This document shows positions 14,671-23,210 of a DNA stretch of 64,000 bases, one piece after another. The translations under genes were made by a program, and so were the position numbers. The notes under the pieces were generated by a model. That model worked only from the letters and a program-made list of their open reading frames with translations. It had not been told where the DNA came from and did not search any database. The stretch is taken from positions 42,205 to 106,204 of the forward strand of contig CADCKR010000003.1 in assembly GCA_902802105.1 (NCBI GenBank), read 5' to 3'. The first letter of the stretch is position 1, and every line of letters starts with the position of its first letter. This DNA comes from an uncultured Ruminococcus sp. Lineage in GTDB: Bacteria; Bacillota; Clostridia; Oscillospirales; Acutalibacteraceae.

Positions 14671-17289
14671 ATGGAAAAAGAACTTGCAAAAGCTTATGCA
14701 CCCGGTGAATTCGAGGACAGGATTTACCGGTTCTGGGAAGAAAGCGGCTTCTTTCACGCTGAGATCGACCCGCAAAAAAAGCCCTACACTATTATGATGC
14801 CGCCTCCTAATATCACAGGTCAGCTTCACATGGGCCACGCACTGGACAATACTCTTCAGGATATACTTATCCGCTTCAAAAGAATGCAGGGGTTCAGCGC
14901 ACTCTGGCTGCCCGGCACCGACCACGCTTCCATCGCTACGGAAGCTAAGATCGTTGAGGCAATGCGCAAGGAAGGAATCACCAAAGAGGATATCGGCAGA
15001 GAAAAGTTCCTTGAGCGCGCATGGGACTGGCGCAGGGAGTACGGCGGCAGGATAGTTAAACAGCTCCGTAAAATGGGCTCGTCTGCTGACTGGGAGCGTG
15101 AACGCTTCACAATGGACGAGGGCTGCAACAAGGCCGTTAAGGAGGTTTTTGTTAACCTCTACAACAAAGGGCTTATCTATCGCGGTGAGCGTATCATAAA
15201 CTGGTGTCCGCACTGCCTTACATCCATCTCAGACGCTGAGGTCGAATATGAGGAGCAGGCAGGTCACTTCTGGCACCTGAGATATCCTCTCTCAGACGGC
15301 AGCGGCTATATCAACCTTGCCACCACACGTCCAGAAACGCTCTTAGGCGATACCGCTGTTGCAGTAAACCCCAATGACGAAAGATATAAAGATCTTGTCG
15401 GCAAGACGGTAATACTCCCCATCGTTCACCGTGAGATACCCATCATTGCGGATGACTACGTTGAAATGGACTTCGGTACAGGCGTTGTAAAGATCACGCC
15501 TGCTCACGACCCCAACGACTTTGAGGTCGGTCTGCGCCACGATCTGCCCGTTATCAACGTGATGACAGATGACGCAAGGATCACAGACGATTACCCCAAG
15601 TATGCCGGCATGGACAGATATGAGGCAAGAAAAGCTATCGTTAAAGACCTTGAAGAAGAAGGCGCACTTATAAAAACTGAGGATTACAATCATAACGTAG
15701 GCACCTGCTACCGCTGCGCTACAACTGTCGAACCCAGGGTATCAAAGCAGTGGTTCGTTAAAATGAAGCCTCTTGCAGGTCCTGCTATAGATGCTGTTAA
15801 AAACGATGAGACACGGTTTGTTCCGCCGCATTTTGAAAAGACATACTTCCACTGGCTCGAAAACATCCGTGACTGGTGCATCTCCCGTCAGCTCTGGTGG
15901 GGACATCAGATACCCGCATTCTACTGCGATGACTGCGGCGAGCTTGTCGTTACAAAGGACAACGAAGCCTTCTGTCCCAAATGCGGAAAGAAAATGCGTC
16001 AGGATCCCGACACGCTCGATACCTGGTTCTCATCGGCTCTCTGGCCGTTCAGCACACTCGGATGGCCTGAAAAGACGCCTGAGATGGATTATTTCTATCC
16101 CACAAGCGTGTTGGTAACAGGCTATGACATTATACCGTTCTGGGTAATGCGCATGATGTTCAGCGGCATTGAACATACAGGCAAAGCGCCGTTTGATACC
16201 GTGCTTATCCACGGCCTTGTGCGTGATTCTCTCGGCAGAAAGATGAGCAAGTCGCTCGGCAACGGCATCGATCCGCTTGAGATCATCAAGCAGTACGGCG
16301 CAGACGCTCTCAGGCTCACTCTCGTAACAGGCAATGCGCCCGGCAGCGACATGAGATATTCCGAGGAGAAGATCACAGCAAGCAGAAACTTTGCAAACAA
16401 GCTCTGGAACGCTGCGCGCTTCATCAGAATGAACATAGACGGTCACGACGTTAAGAACGAGCTGCCCGCTGAGCTTCAGACCGAGGATAAGTGGATAATC
16501 TCAACGCTTAACACCGTTATTAAAGAAGTAACTGAAAATCTCGAAAGATATGAGCTTGGCATTGCCGTACAGAAGCTCTACGACTTCATCTGGGACTGCC
16601 TCTGCGACTGGTACATTGAGCTTACGAAATCACGTTTGCAGGGCGAAGGCGAAAGTGCTCAGAACGCAAGAATGGTGCTTGTGTGGGTACTTGATAAAGC
16701 CTTGAAGCTGCTGCATCCGTTCATGCCGTTCATCACCGAGGAGCTGTGGCAGGCACTTCCGCACGAAGGCGAAACGATAATGCTGCAAAGCTTCCCTGTT
16801 TATGACGAAGCCAACGACTATCCCGAAGCCGCAAAAGAAATGAACATGGTAATGGATGCTATCAAAGCTATAAGAATACGCCGTGCAGAGATGAACGTAC
16901 CGCCCTCACGCAAGGCGAAGGTGTTCATTGCCGCAAAGGATCAGCAGACTTTCATAAACGGAGGAATGTTCTTCAAGCGTCTTGCAAGCGCAAGCGACAT
17001 TGAGGTTGCCGACAGCTTTGAAATTGACGGCGCGGTTACGATCGTAACCGCTGACGCAAAGATCTACATCCCGATGGATGAGCTTGTAGACAAGGAAGCT
17101 GAGCTTAAACGTCTGAACAAAGACCTCGAAAGTGCAAGATCAGACCTTGCGTTCCACGAGAAAAAGCTTAACAATGCAGGCTTCATGGCAAAGGCTCCCG
17201 AAAAGGTAGTTGAAGGAGTAAAGGCATCCGCTGCCAAAGCAGCCGAAAAGATCAGAATGATCGAAGCCGCTATTTCCGCCCTCTCTTAA
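14671..17289 (+). CDS. valS: valine--tRNA ligase
   Basis: 872 residues, a class I synthetase that charges tRNA-Val and edits threonine. HMGH (the HIGH motif) is at 53-56 after PPPNITGQL, and KMSKS is near residue 525. The CP1 editing insert, with TTRPETLLGDTAVAV, lies between. Zinc-type cysteine pairs occur near 180 and 415-435. The C-terminus is the ValS coiled-coil arm. GGAGGAA precedes the ATG. It is followed by its own terminator and then by folC, an order common in Firmicutes. Confidence 0.98.
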   Translation: MEKELAKAYAPGEFEDRIYRFWEESGFFHAEIDPQKKPYTIMMPPPNITGQLHMGHALDNTLQDILIRFKRMQGFSALWLPGTDHASIATEAKIVEAMRKEGITKEDIGREKFLERAWDWRREYGGRIVKQLRKMGSSADWERERFTMDEGCNKAVKEVFVNLYNKGLIYRGERIINWCPHCLTSISDAEVEYEEQAGHFWHLRYPLSDGSGYINLATTRPETLLGDTAVAVNPNDERYKDLVGKTVILPIVHREIPIIADDYVEMDFGTGVVKITPAHDPNDFEVGLRHDLPVINVMTDDARITDDYPKYAGMDRYEARKAIVKDLEEEGALIKTEDYNHNVGTCYRCATTVEPRVSKQWFVKMKPLAGPAIDAVKNDETRFVPPHFEKTYFHWLENIRDWCISRQLWWGHQIPAFYCDDCGELVVTKDNEAFCPKCGKKMRQDPDTLDTWFSSALWPFSTLGWPEKTPEMDYFYPTSVLVTGYDIIPFWVMRMMFSGIEHTGKAPFDTVLIHGLVRDSLGRKMSKSLGNGIDPLEIIKQYGADALRLTLVTGNAPGSDMRYSEEKITASRNFANKLWNAARFIRMNIDGHDVKNELPAELQTEDKWIISTLNTVIKEVTENLERYELGIAVQKLYDFIWDCLCDWYIELTKSRLQGEGESAQNARMVLVWVLDKALKLLHPFMPFITEELWQALPHEGETIMLQSFPVYDEANDYPEAAKEMNMVMDAIKAIRIRRAEMNVPPSRKAKVFIAAKDQQTFINGGMFFKRLASASDIEVADSFEIDGAVTIVTADAKIYIPMDELVDKEAELKRLNKDLESARSDLAFHEKKLNNAGFMAKAPEKVVEGVKASAAKAAEKIRMIEAAISALS

Positions 17290-17302
17290 ACGATCCCTCA
17301 GA

Positions 17303-17343
17303 CGCCGGTGAATCACATCACATTCACCGGCGTTATATTTTTC
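17303..17343 (+). terminator. valS terminator
   Basis: An 11-bp stem, CGCCGGTGAAT/ATTCACCGGCG (17303-17313 and 17322-17332), followed by TTATATTTTT. Confidence 0.9.
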
Positions 17344-17354
17344 CCCTCCGGTCA

Positions 17355-17520
17355 GGGGGACTTTTACAAAAAAGTCCCCCCGACACCCCCGAAAATGCTG
17401 TTCAGGGGTAATTCTATTATAATTCCGACCTTCTGACGAAGTGTTAAAAATCAGCTGTTTCAACTTACAATTCGGGACTTTTACAAAAAAAGCCCCACGA
17501 CAACCCCGAAAATGCTGTTT
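17355..17520 (+). repeat. pair of hairpin-bearing direct repeats before folC
   Basis: The 48-base unit at 17355-17402 recurs at 17473-17520 with a few changes (GGGACTTTTACAAAAAA, then CCCCGAAAATGCTGTT). In the first copy GGGGGACTTTT and AAAAGTCCCCC form an 11-bp hairpin around ACAA. The second copy ends 36 bases before the folC ATG. They look like intergenic repeat units rather than coding DNA. Confidence 0.75.
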
Positions 17521-17556
17521 GCAATCCGGGACTGAAAAAGAAAGGAATAAGTAAAA

Positions 17557-18891
17557 ATGACTTACGATGATGCTGTAAAAAAGATAAATTCGCTGCTTGT
17601 TTTCGGCAGCAAACCCGGACTTGAAAGAGTTTCAGAGCTTGTGGAAAGGATCGGCTCGCCGGATAAAAAGCTGAAATTCGTTCATGTGGCAGGCACCAAC
17701 GGAAAAGGCTCGGTGTGTGCGTCTGTGGCTTCGGTGCTCACCAAAGCAGGATACAAAACCGGACTTTTCATCTCTCCCTTTGTTATTGAATTTCGTGAAA
17801 GATTTCAGATAAACGGCAGGATGATACCCAAAGAGACGCTTGCAGGAATCGTTGAGGATATCTTCCCTGTTGTTGAACAAATGAAAAGCGAGGGCAAGAT
17901 CATAACAGAGTTTGAGCTTGTGCTTGCTGCTGCGCTCAGATGGTACGAAATGGAAAATTGTGACGTTGTTGTGCTCGAAACAGGTCTTGGCGGCAGGTTT
18001 GACGCAACAAACATAATTGATACTCCGCTTGTCAGCGTTATAATGTCGATCTCGCTCGACCACACCGCGATCCTCGGCGATACCTGCGAAAAGATCGCGT
18101 TTGAAAAGTGCGGCATTATCAAGCCTGACGGAGTGACCGTACTCTATGGTGAACAGCCGGAGGGCGTGTATGATGTGGTAAAGTCAGCTGCCGATGAACG
18201 CAGGAATAAATTAATAACGGCAAAGCCCGATTCTGTCACAAAGCTCGGCTCCGGACTTCGTGGTTCACGCTTTGCATATAATGACGGAGTGAACGGACCG
18301 ATCGAACTCACTACACCGCTTATCGGCGATCATCAGCTGAAAAACGCCGCCGCTGTGCTCTGCGTTATACAAGTCCTAAGGGAAAAAGGATTTGACATTA
18401 CTGACGATGCTGTGCGTGAGGGACTTGCAGAGGTGAAATTCCCTGCAAGGCTTGAGCTGCTCTCAGAAGATCCGGTCGTGCTGCTTGACGGCGCACATAA
18501 TCCGGGCGGTGCAGCTGCGCTTTCGTCTGCGGTAAAGGAGCATCTTTCGGACAGGAAAAAGGTCGCCGTTGCCGGTATGCTTGCCGACAAAGACGTAAGA
18601 AATGCGCTCTCAATGCTTGTGCCGCTTTTTGACTATGTTATTGCTGTTCAGCCTGATAATCCGAGAGCTATGTCTGCCGAGGAATTGTGCGGTATAGTCA
18701 TGGAATACGGTGTGCCCGCTGAGGTCTGCCGCGATCATGCGCAGGCCTGCAAAAAAGCGCTGCGTCTTGCCGGTGAGTTTTCCGATGCCGACCGGAAAGC
18801 CGCTGTAGTGGTCTTCGGTTCGCTTTACCTTGCTTCGGATATCCGCCGGATCATGCTCGGTCTGAAAGGAAATGACAAAAATGTGCAATGA
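17557..18891 (+). CDS. folC: folylpolyglutamate synthase/dihydrofolate synthase
   Basis: 444 residues of the Mur-ligase family; adds glutamate to folates (and in many bacteria to dihydropteroate) in the cytoplasm. The P-loop HVAGTNGKGSV is at 43-53, with the folate-binding loop SPFVIEFRERFQIN after it, a metal-binding ETGLGGRFDATN, and LLDGAHNPGGAAAL in the C-terminal domain. AAAGGAA precedes the ATG. It overlaps the next gene by 11 bases. Confidence 0.96.
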   Translation: MTYDDAVKKINSLLVFGSKPGLERVSELVERIGSPDKKLKFVHVAGTNGKGSVCASVASVLTKAGYKTGLFISPFVIEFRERFQINGRMIPKETLAGIVEDIFPVVEQMKSEGKIITEFELVLAAALRWYEMENCDVVVLETGLGGRFDATNIIDTPLVSVIMSISLDHTAILGDTCEKIAFEKCGIIKPDGVTVLYGEQPEGVYDVVKSAADERRNKLITAKPDSVTKLGSGLRGSRFAYNDGVNGPIELTTPLIGDHQLKNAAAVLCVIQVLREKGFDITDDAVREGLAEVKFPARLELLSEDPVVLLDGAHNPGGAAALSSAVKEHLSDRKKVAVAGMLADKDVRNALSMLVPLFDYVIAVQPDNPRAMSAEELCGIVMEYGVPAEVCRDHAQACKKALRLAGEFSDADRKAAVVVFGSLYLASDIRRIMLGLKGNDKNVQ

Positions 18892-20212
18892 TACGCTTTA
18901 TATGCGCCTGCTCGAACACAAAAAGCTTGGATATTCCTCTTTCCATACACCCGGGCATAAATCGGCAAAATTCTTTCCGGAGGGCTTTCTTGATCTCGAT
19001 CTGACTGAGCTTCCGGATACGGACGCACTGTTTGAAAGCTCAGGCATCATTCGTGAAGCCGAAAGAAAGCTTGCGCGGCTTTTCGGCTCAGGAGCATCTC
19101 TGATATCTGCGGGAGGCTGTACTCTTGCGATACAGGCAATGCTGCGTATTGCATCGTCAAGAGGAAGAAAAGTGCTCATCGGCAGGAACGCTCACCGCAG
19201 CGCCGTAAATACCTGTGCTCTGCTCGGGCTTGACCCGGTATGGATAATGCCGCGGTCTAAGGTGCCTTTTTTTACCGGAACTGTCAGACCGGAAGACGTT
19301 GAAGCCGCCTTCAGGGAAAACGGCAGCGCTGCTGCGTGTTATATCACAAGCCCCGACTACTACGGTGAGCTTTCCGATATCAAAAGCATCGCAGAGGTCT
19401 GTCACCGTCACGGAGCATTGCTTCTTGTTGATAATGCTCACGGTTCTCATCTTGCGTTTATGCAAAACGACCTTCATCCGATCGCGCTCGGTGCGGATAT
19501 GACTGCCTGCTCAATGCACAAGACCCTGCCTGTACTCACAGGCGGCGCAGCGCTGAACATAGCCGACCCTGAGCTTTTTGATGAATGCAAAAGGGCAATG
19601 TCGCTTTTTGGTTCTACAAGTCCGTCTTACCTTATAATGGCATCTATTGATCTTTGCCGCAGCTATCTTGAAAACGGAGGAAAAGACGAATACCGCAGTT
19701 TTGAAGAAAAAACCGCGAAGATAAAAAAGCTTGCCGCCGATAATGGCCTGACAATGCCGCAAGGACTGTGCGACCCGCTGAGGATATGCATAAACACATC
19801 AGAAGCAGGCGTTTCAGGCAGTATGCAGGAGGAATATTTTCATAGTTATAAGATCGAGCCGGAGTTCTGTGACGGTGCGAACGCCGTATTCATCTGCACG
19901 CCGTTCAATACTGATGAAGATATGCAGCGGCTTGAAAAAGCTCTTTCGGATCTTCATGTCACGCCCGAGAGCAAAAAAGCGGCAGCCCGTCAGCCTATAA
20001 GCTGCGAGCTGCCGAAAAAAGCAACTGACCCCCGTACAGCGCTGCTTGCTCCATCAGAGCTTGCTGACATTGAGGATGCACAGGGGCGCATCTGCGCCGA
20101 CTGTCCTTGTTTATGTCCTCCCGGAATACCGATCCTCATGCCCGGCGAGTACATAGCCCACACCGGAATAAAGCTGCCGCAGCCGATCCGCTGCGTGACC
20201 GGCTGCAAATGA
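18881..20212 (+). CDS. Orn/Lys/Arg decarboxylase family protein
   Basis: PLP-dependent fold type I enzyme of the short Gram-positive SpeA/YaaO class that decarboxylates basic amino acids toward polyamines. The SFHTPGHK signature lies near residues 20-27, the aspartate site is LLVDNAHGSH, and the PLP lysine is in SMHKTLPVLTGGAA. The ATG at 18881 is preferred to one three codons earlier because AAAGGA is 10 bases upstream. It overlaps the end of folC, so the two are coupled. The exact substrate (arginine, lysine or ornithine) cannot be read from the sequence. Confidence 0.88.
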   Translation: MCNDTLYMRLLEHKKLGYSSFHTPGHKSAKFFPEGFLDLDLTELPDTDALFESSGIIREAERKLARLFGSGASLISAGGCTLAIQAMLRIASSRGRKVLIGRNAHRSAVNTCALLGLDPVWIMPRSKVPFFTGTVRPEDVEAAFRENGSAAACYITSPDYYGELSDIKSIAEVCHRHGALLLVDNAHGSHLAFMQNDLHPIALGADMTACSMHKTLPVLTGGAALNIADPELFDECKRAMSLFGSTSPSYLIMASIDLCRSYLENGGKDEYRSFEEKTAKIKKLAADNGLTMPQGLCDPLRICINTSEAGVSGSMQEEYFHSYKIEPEFCDGANAVFICTPFNTDEDMQRLEKALSDLHVTPESKKAAARQPISCELPKKATDPRTALLAPSELADIEDAQGRICADCPCLCPPGIPILMPGEYIAHTGIKLPQPIRCVTGCK

Positions 20213-20216
20213 AATT

Positions 20217-20300
20217 AAGGCAATATCACAAGCACATCGAAATCCGGCGGTTTGGGGAATGGTTTTCCCAATGTAACCTGGCGGCGCAGAATTGATCTTC
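20217..20300 (-). repeat. dispersed degenerate intergenic repeat, copy D
   Basis: On the minus strand it reads GATCAATTCTGCGCCGCC, GGTTACATTGGGAAAACC, then CCCAAACCGCCGGATTTCGA, in the same block order as copies at 6641-6796 and 52605-52670 but more diverged. It fills the gap between two convergent genes. Confidence 0.6.
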
Positions 20301-20326
20301 CTGAGAGCGGACTCTGCACCGCGTAA

Positions 20327-21121
20327 TTAAAATATGTCGTGGCCGGAGGATGCAAAAAGTAACATAAGCATAAGACCCGAAATAAAAAGCAGGATGCCCG
20401 CGATCGTTTTTATTTTAACTTCTGCTATTGCTCTGTCAACCTTGCGGATGGTAACAGGATCTTCGGGGTCAATAAGCAGGCCTGCCGTTTCGCCGACCTG
20501 AGGAACATTATGCTTGTAGTATTTATATTCGCTTGCTTCGTATCTCTTGCTGCCGAATGTAAACCTGTATACAGGACAATATACCTTTGAACTCTTCAAC
20601 CTCATCGTAAGCATACGCACAACAGTGCCATCTACCGCAGCAGTACAGCGCCGCCGCATATTGTTCTCGTGCGTATTGACGTAAAGCACCAGGCCAAGCG
20701 CAATTACACACAGAACATCAATAAACAGGTTCGTCAAAAAATGTCCCGACATAGTTTCAAAATATATCGGAAAGGTGATCCGCAGATATGCAAGACCTCC
20801 GCAGAACGCTGCAACAAAAAACATATATATCAGCAGATTTTTGGTTCTTCTCAGCTTTTCGGATGTAAAGAAAAGCACAGCTCCAGGTATTGCCTGCATA
20901 ACAAAAAAATAGACCGTCCAAAGCTCATATTTCAGGCTCAGATACACAGTAATGCCTCCTGTCAGCAGGAGCCACATCACAAACAAAGGCATTCCGCTGT
21001 TCGGGTTCGTATATGATGAAGGCGGGCGATGCTTTCTGATAACCTCATCGTCTCCTTTTCCGCCGTGATATTTCAGGTCGATGCCGCTGTCGTTCATGCC
21101 GTTATTATCTCCGTAATACAT
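20327..21121 (-). CDS. multi-pass membrane protein with a DUF3592-like domain
   Basis: 264 residues. Four hydrophobic spans lie in the first 150 residues (about 48-66, 70-86, 95-112 and 128-147) and one at the C-terminus (238-258). Between the fourth and fifth is a soluble beta-rich segment (AVDGTVVRM, VYCPVYRFTFGSKRYEASE, VGETAGLLIDPEDP) typical of DUF3592. GGAGGC precedes the ATG and a promoter lies at 21165-21193. Single-gene unit; role unknown. Confidence 0.75.
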   Translation of the reverse strand: MYYGDNNGMNDSGIDLKYHGGKGDDEVIRKHRPPSSYTNPNSGMPLFVMWLLLTGGITVYLSLKYELWTVYFFVMQAIPGAVLFFTSEKLRRTKNLLIYMFFVAAFCGGLAYLRITFPIYFETMSGHFLTNLFIDVLCVIALGLVLYVNTHENNMRRRCTAAVDGTVVRMLTMRLKSSKVYCPVYRFTFGSKRYEASEYKYYKHNVPQVGETAGLLIDPEDPVTIRKVDRAIAEVKIKTIAGILLFISGLMLMLLFASSGHDIF

Positions 21122-21164
21122 TTCAAAGCCTCCTTAATATTAATACTTCGGTTATCCTGATAAT

Positions 21165-21193
21165 ATTATACAATATCAGCAATAATATGTCCA
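21165..21193 (-). promoter_or_regulatory. promoter of the DUF3592-like gene
   Basis: TGGACA (21188-21193) and TATAAT (21165-21170) with 17 bases between, on the minus strand; it ends 8 bases from the 158-bp repeat. Confidence 0.7.
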
Positions 21194-21201
21194 TACTGTT
21201 C

Positions 21202-21359
21202 ATACTAATTCCTGATAAAAAGCAGACTTAGGTTTGCGAGGATGATTTTCGCAAGACGCGGCGGAGGACGCAGGAATCCGGACGGATTCCGAGAACGACA
21301 ACCAAGTATTGCGGAAATCAGACCGCAAAAATTGTCTGCTTTTTGTTAGGTATTAGTAT
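21202..21359 (+). repeat. 158-bp cloverleaf-like inverted-repeat element, copy 2
   Basis: Opposite-orientation partner of 65-222. Terminal repeats are 21202-21227 and 21334-21359. Internal perfect hairpins are TTGCGA/TCGCAA (21234-21254), GGAATCC/GGATTCC (21273-21290) and TTGCGG/CCGCAA (21309-21328). The outer stem carries AAAAAGCAGAC on one side and GTCTGCTTTTT on the other, so its RNA could also stop transcription. It sits between the endolysin terminator and the DUF3592-like promoter. Confidence 0.85.
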
Positions 21360-21362
21360 CAA

Positions 21363-21395
21363 AGCCTGACGGCGGAATATCTCCGCTGTCAGGCT
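21363..21395 (-). terminator. hairpin after the lysis cassette
   Basis: AGCCTGAC and GTCAGGCT (21363-21370 and 21388-21395), extended by GCGGA/TCCGC, form a strong stem followed on the minus strand by TTTGATA. A second stem, GCACCGTC/GACGGTGC (21437-21460), lies between it and the endolysin stop. Confidence 0.6.
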
Positions 21396-21464
21396 CTGAA
21401 TTTATAGCAGCACTGCACAAAGACAGTACCGCAGATGCACCGTCTGTTTTTGGACGGTGCTGCC

Positions 21465-22367
21465 TTATATAGTTTCGGTAAACTCCAAAGCGATCCAGCC
21501 CTTAATGCCGCTGTATTCGGTAAGACCCCATATATAACCGCTGCCGGAGGTTCGCCGTGTAATGTGCAGGACTGTACCAAAGGGCACTGCACCAAGCACA
21601 TTATAGCTCAGACCCGCACCGCTGCGGACATTCACGCCGTCAGCTGACGTGACCTGTACTGTCATGTCGGCAGGTGCTGAGGGATTCACCTGTCCTGTAT
21701 TACCCGATGGCTTTGATTGACCTCCCGTTCCGCTTGAAGCTCCGGTACTGCTCTTTCCGGTTATTATATCCATATCATAGCAGCAGTCCATGTCGGTGTC
21801 GCCGCTGCTCCCGTCAGGATGTCCTGTCCATGAATACTGCCACATGAACAGATTATCATACTGTCTTGCCGTGCTTTCACTTGCTCCGGGCGATGCAAGC
21901 CACAAGGGATATTTTTTCAGCTTATCATAATCATACACATAAGTCATAAAGCTGTAATTGGTATACAATACGGCCTTATATCCCGCCTGCTGAATTCTCT
22001 GCATAAACTCCTCAGCGCATTCTGTCCAGTCCGGATATGCTCCCATCAGAGATGCAAAACGCTGTGTGTCCTCCTCAATGTCAAGAGCTATCGCCTTTAC
22101 CTGCGGATACTCCTTTGCAAGCCTTATTGCAAAGTCGGCCTCCTCCCTTGCCCTTTGCTTATCTATAAAATAAGCAAAATGGTATGTCATAAACGGTATG
22201 CCGTTATCACAGCAGCCCTGAGCATTGTTTCTGAACTGAGAGTCCACCTGTGAAGGGTCGTCCGAGCCAAAGCTGCTCCTTATCACAGCGAACTCTATTC
22301 CGGCCGATCTCAGCTTTTTCCAATCCAATTTACCGTTTGCGTAAGAAACGTCAATACCCTTTTTCAT
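21465..22367 (-). CDS. GH25 phage-type endolysin with an SH3 domain
   Basis: 300 residues. The GH25 muramidase domain (1-195) keeps the catalytic acids: Asp6 in GIDVS, and Asp96 and Glu98 in ALDIEED. A Ser/Gly/Pro linker follows, then a bacterial SH3 domain (232-300, NVRSGAGLSYNVLG) that binds the wall. There is no signal peptide, as expected of an endolysin released through a holin. An AAAGGATG site precedes the ATG. Third gene of a lysis cassette; no other phage genes are near, so it is a relic or a domesticated lysis unit. Confidence 0.9.
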   Translation of the reverse strand: MKKGIDVSYANGKLDWKKLRSAGIEFAVIRSSFGSDDPSQVDSQFRNNAQGCCDNGIPFMTYHFAYFIDKQRAREEADFAIRLAKEYPQVKAIALDIEEDTQRFASLMGAYPDWTECAEEFMQRIQQAGYKAVLYTNYSFMTYVYDYDKLKKYPLWLASPGASESTARQYDNLFMWQYSWTGHPDGSSGDTDMDCCYDMDIITGKSSTGASSGTGGQSKPSGNTGQVNPSAPADMTVQVTSADGVNVRSGAGLSYNVLGAVPFGTVLHITRRTSGSGYIWGLTEYSGIKGWIALEFTETI

Positions 22368-22387
22368 AATATCATCCTTTCTTCATT

Positions 22388-22437
22388 CCTCCGGAAAGCA
22401 CATGAACGCACTTTGCATTGCTTATGCTTTCCGGAGG
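22388..22437 (-). repeat. intercistronic 13-bp inverted repeat between holin and endolysin
   Basis: CCTCCGGAAAGCA (22388-22400) is perfectly complementary to TGCTTTCCGGAGG (22425-22437) with a 24-base loop. No T tract follows, so it may be an attenuator, an mRNA stabiliser or a translational control site for the endolysin rather than a terminator. Confidence 0.6.
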
Positions 22438-22468
22438 TCAATTATATTGCCGTCAAAGCACACTGTAT

Positions 22469-22675
22469 CTACTGCTTGCTGCCTACCTCCGGCAAGCCTG
22501 CGCAGGATGTCAGCAGCGAAAGCAGCGCAGCTATAAATGATGTAGTAAGTACCGCACCGATATCGGCAGCACCTGCCGCTGTGCCAACGCCGAGAGCAGC
22601 CGCAGCTGTCTGAGCAAAGGTCTTCAGCGCTCTTATGCCGGCCGCTCTGAGCCATGCTTTTATACTGTCCTTCAT
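22469..22675 (-). CDS. holin of the phage r1t type
   Basis: 68 residues. The phrase RALKTFAQTAAAALG at the start, the Ala/Gly-rich span, and the end LLSLLTSCAGLPEV match the r1t holin family, which opens pores for endolysins. Two hydrophobic segments fit (about 18-38 and 42-58). It overlaps the preceding gene by 4 bases (ATGA), so the two are coupled. Confidence 0.85.
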   Translation of the reverse strand: MKDSIKAWLRAAGIRALKTFAQTAAAALGVGTAAGAADIGAVLTTSFIAALLSLLTSCAGLPEVGSKQ

Positions 22676-22914
22676 TTTTTCTCCTCCTCAAGAAAGCTGA
22701 GCCTTTTGTCAGCTGCTTTCAGTTTTTCTTCATTCAGGTTCATTCTGTCTTCAAGCCCGTACATTCGCTCAACAAGCGTATTATGCTTATCTACCCGCTT
22801 TTCAAGCTCCTTTAATCTGTAGTCTGTCAGCTTTGCGCTCGTAACAATGCCCGCAAGCGTACCTGCAAGAGAACCCGCAAATGCCACAACAGCGCTTATT
22901 ATCTCCGGTTCCAT
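22672..22914 (-). CDS. XhlA-like small phage membrane protein
   Basis: 80 residues from the ATG at 22914, chosen because GGAGGTAATT stands directly upstream; the longer frame from 22971 lacks a site. One N-terminal membrane span (SAVVAFAGSLAGTLAGIVTS) is followed by a coiled coil (heptads from LKELEKRVDKH to LSFLEEEKK). The layout is that of hemolysin XhlA-like proteins encoded beside holins. First gene of the lysis cassette. Confidence 0.65.
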   Translation of the reverse strand: MEPEIISAVVAFAGSLAGTLAGIVTSAKLTDYRLKELEKRVDKHNTLVERMYGLEDRMNLNEEKLKAADKRLSFLEEEKK

Positions 22915-23062
22915 AATTACCTCCGTTTCCGTATGTATAAAAGTTTTCCGTTCTGCCGATGCTTTCCTCATTTTGCTTTATGAAGGATCCCTTATATAAT
23001 ATGATCCCTCAATATCGGGCGTGACCCGGCAGAAAAGACACTCCCTTCAAAATACTGTTTAA

Positions 23063-23093
23063 CGCAAAAAAATTCGACCCGTAAAGGTCGAAT
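23063..23093 (-). terminator. orphan minus-strand terminator
   Basis: ATTCGACC/GGTCGAAT (23072-23079 and 23086-23093) with a 6-base loop, followed on the minus strand by seven T. The PAP2 gene upstream already has its own terminator at 23177-23210, so this one would end a separate short transcript from the 80 bases between, or act as a back-up. Confidence 0.65.
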
Positions 23094-23176
23094 CTGAAAA
23101 TATTGTAATAATTTTATTTTATAGAAGTGCACGGCTATATTCAAAAGATGCTTTGCCGAAAAACAGGCAGACAAAA

Positions 23177-23210
23177 CAAAAAGCCCATTCCGGAACAGAA
23201 GAGGGCTTTT
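23177..23210 (-). terminator. PAP2 gene terminator
   Basis: AAAAGCCC/GGGCTTTT (23179-23186 and 23203-23210), overlapping the stop codon and followed by TTGTTTTGT on the minus strand. Confidence 0.8.
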
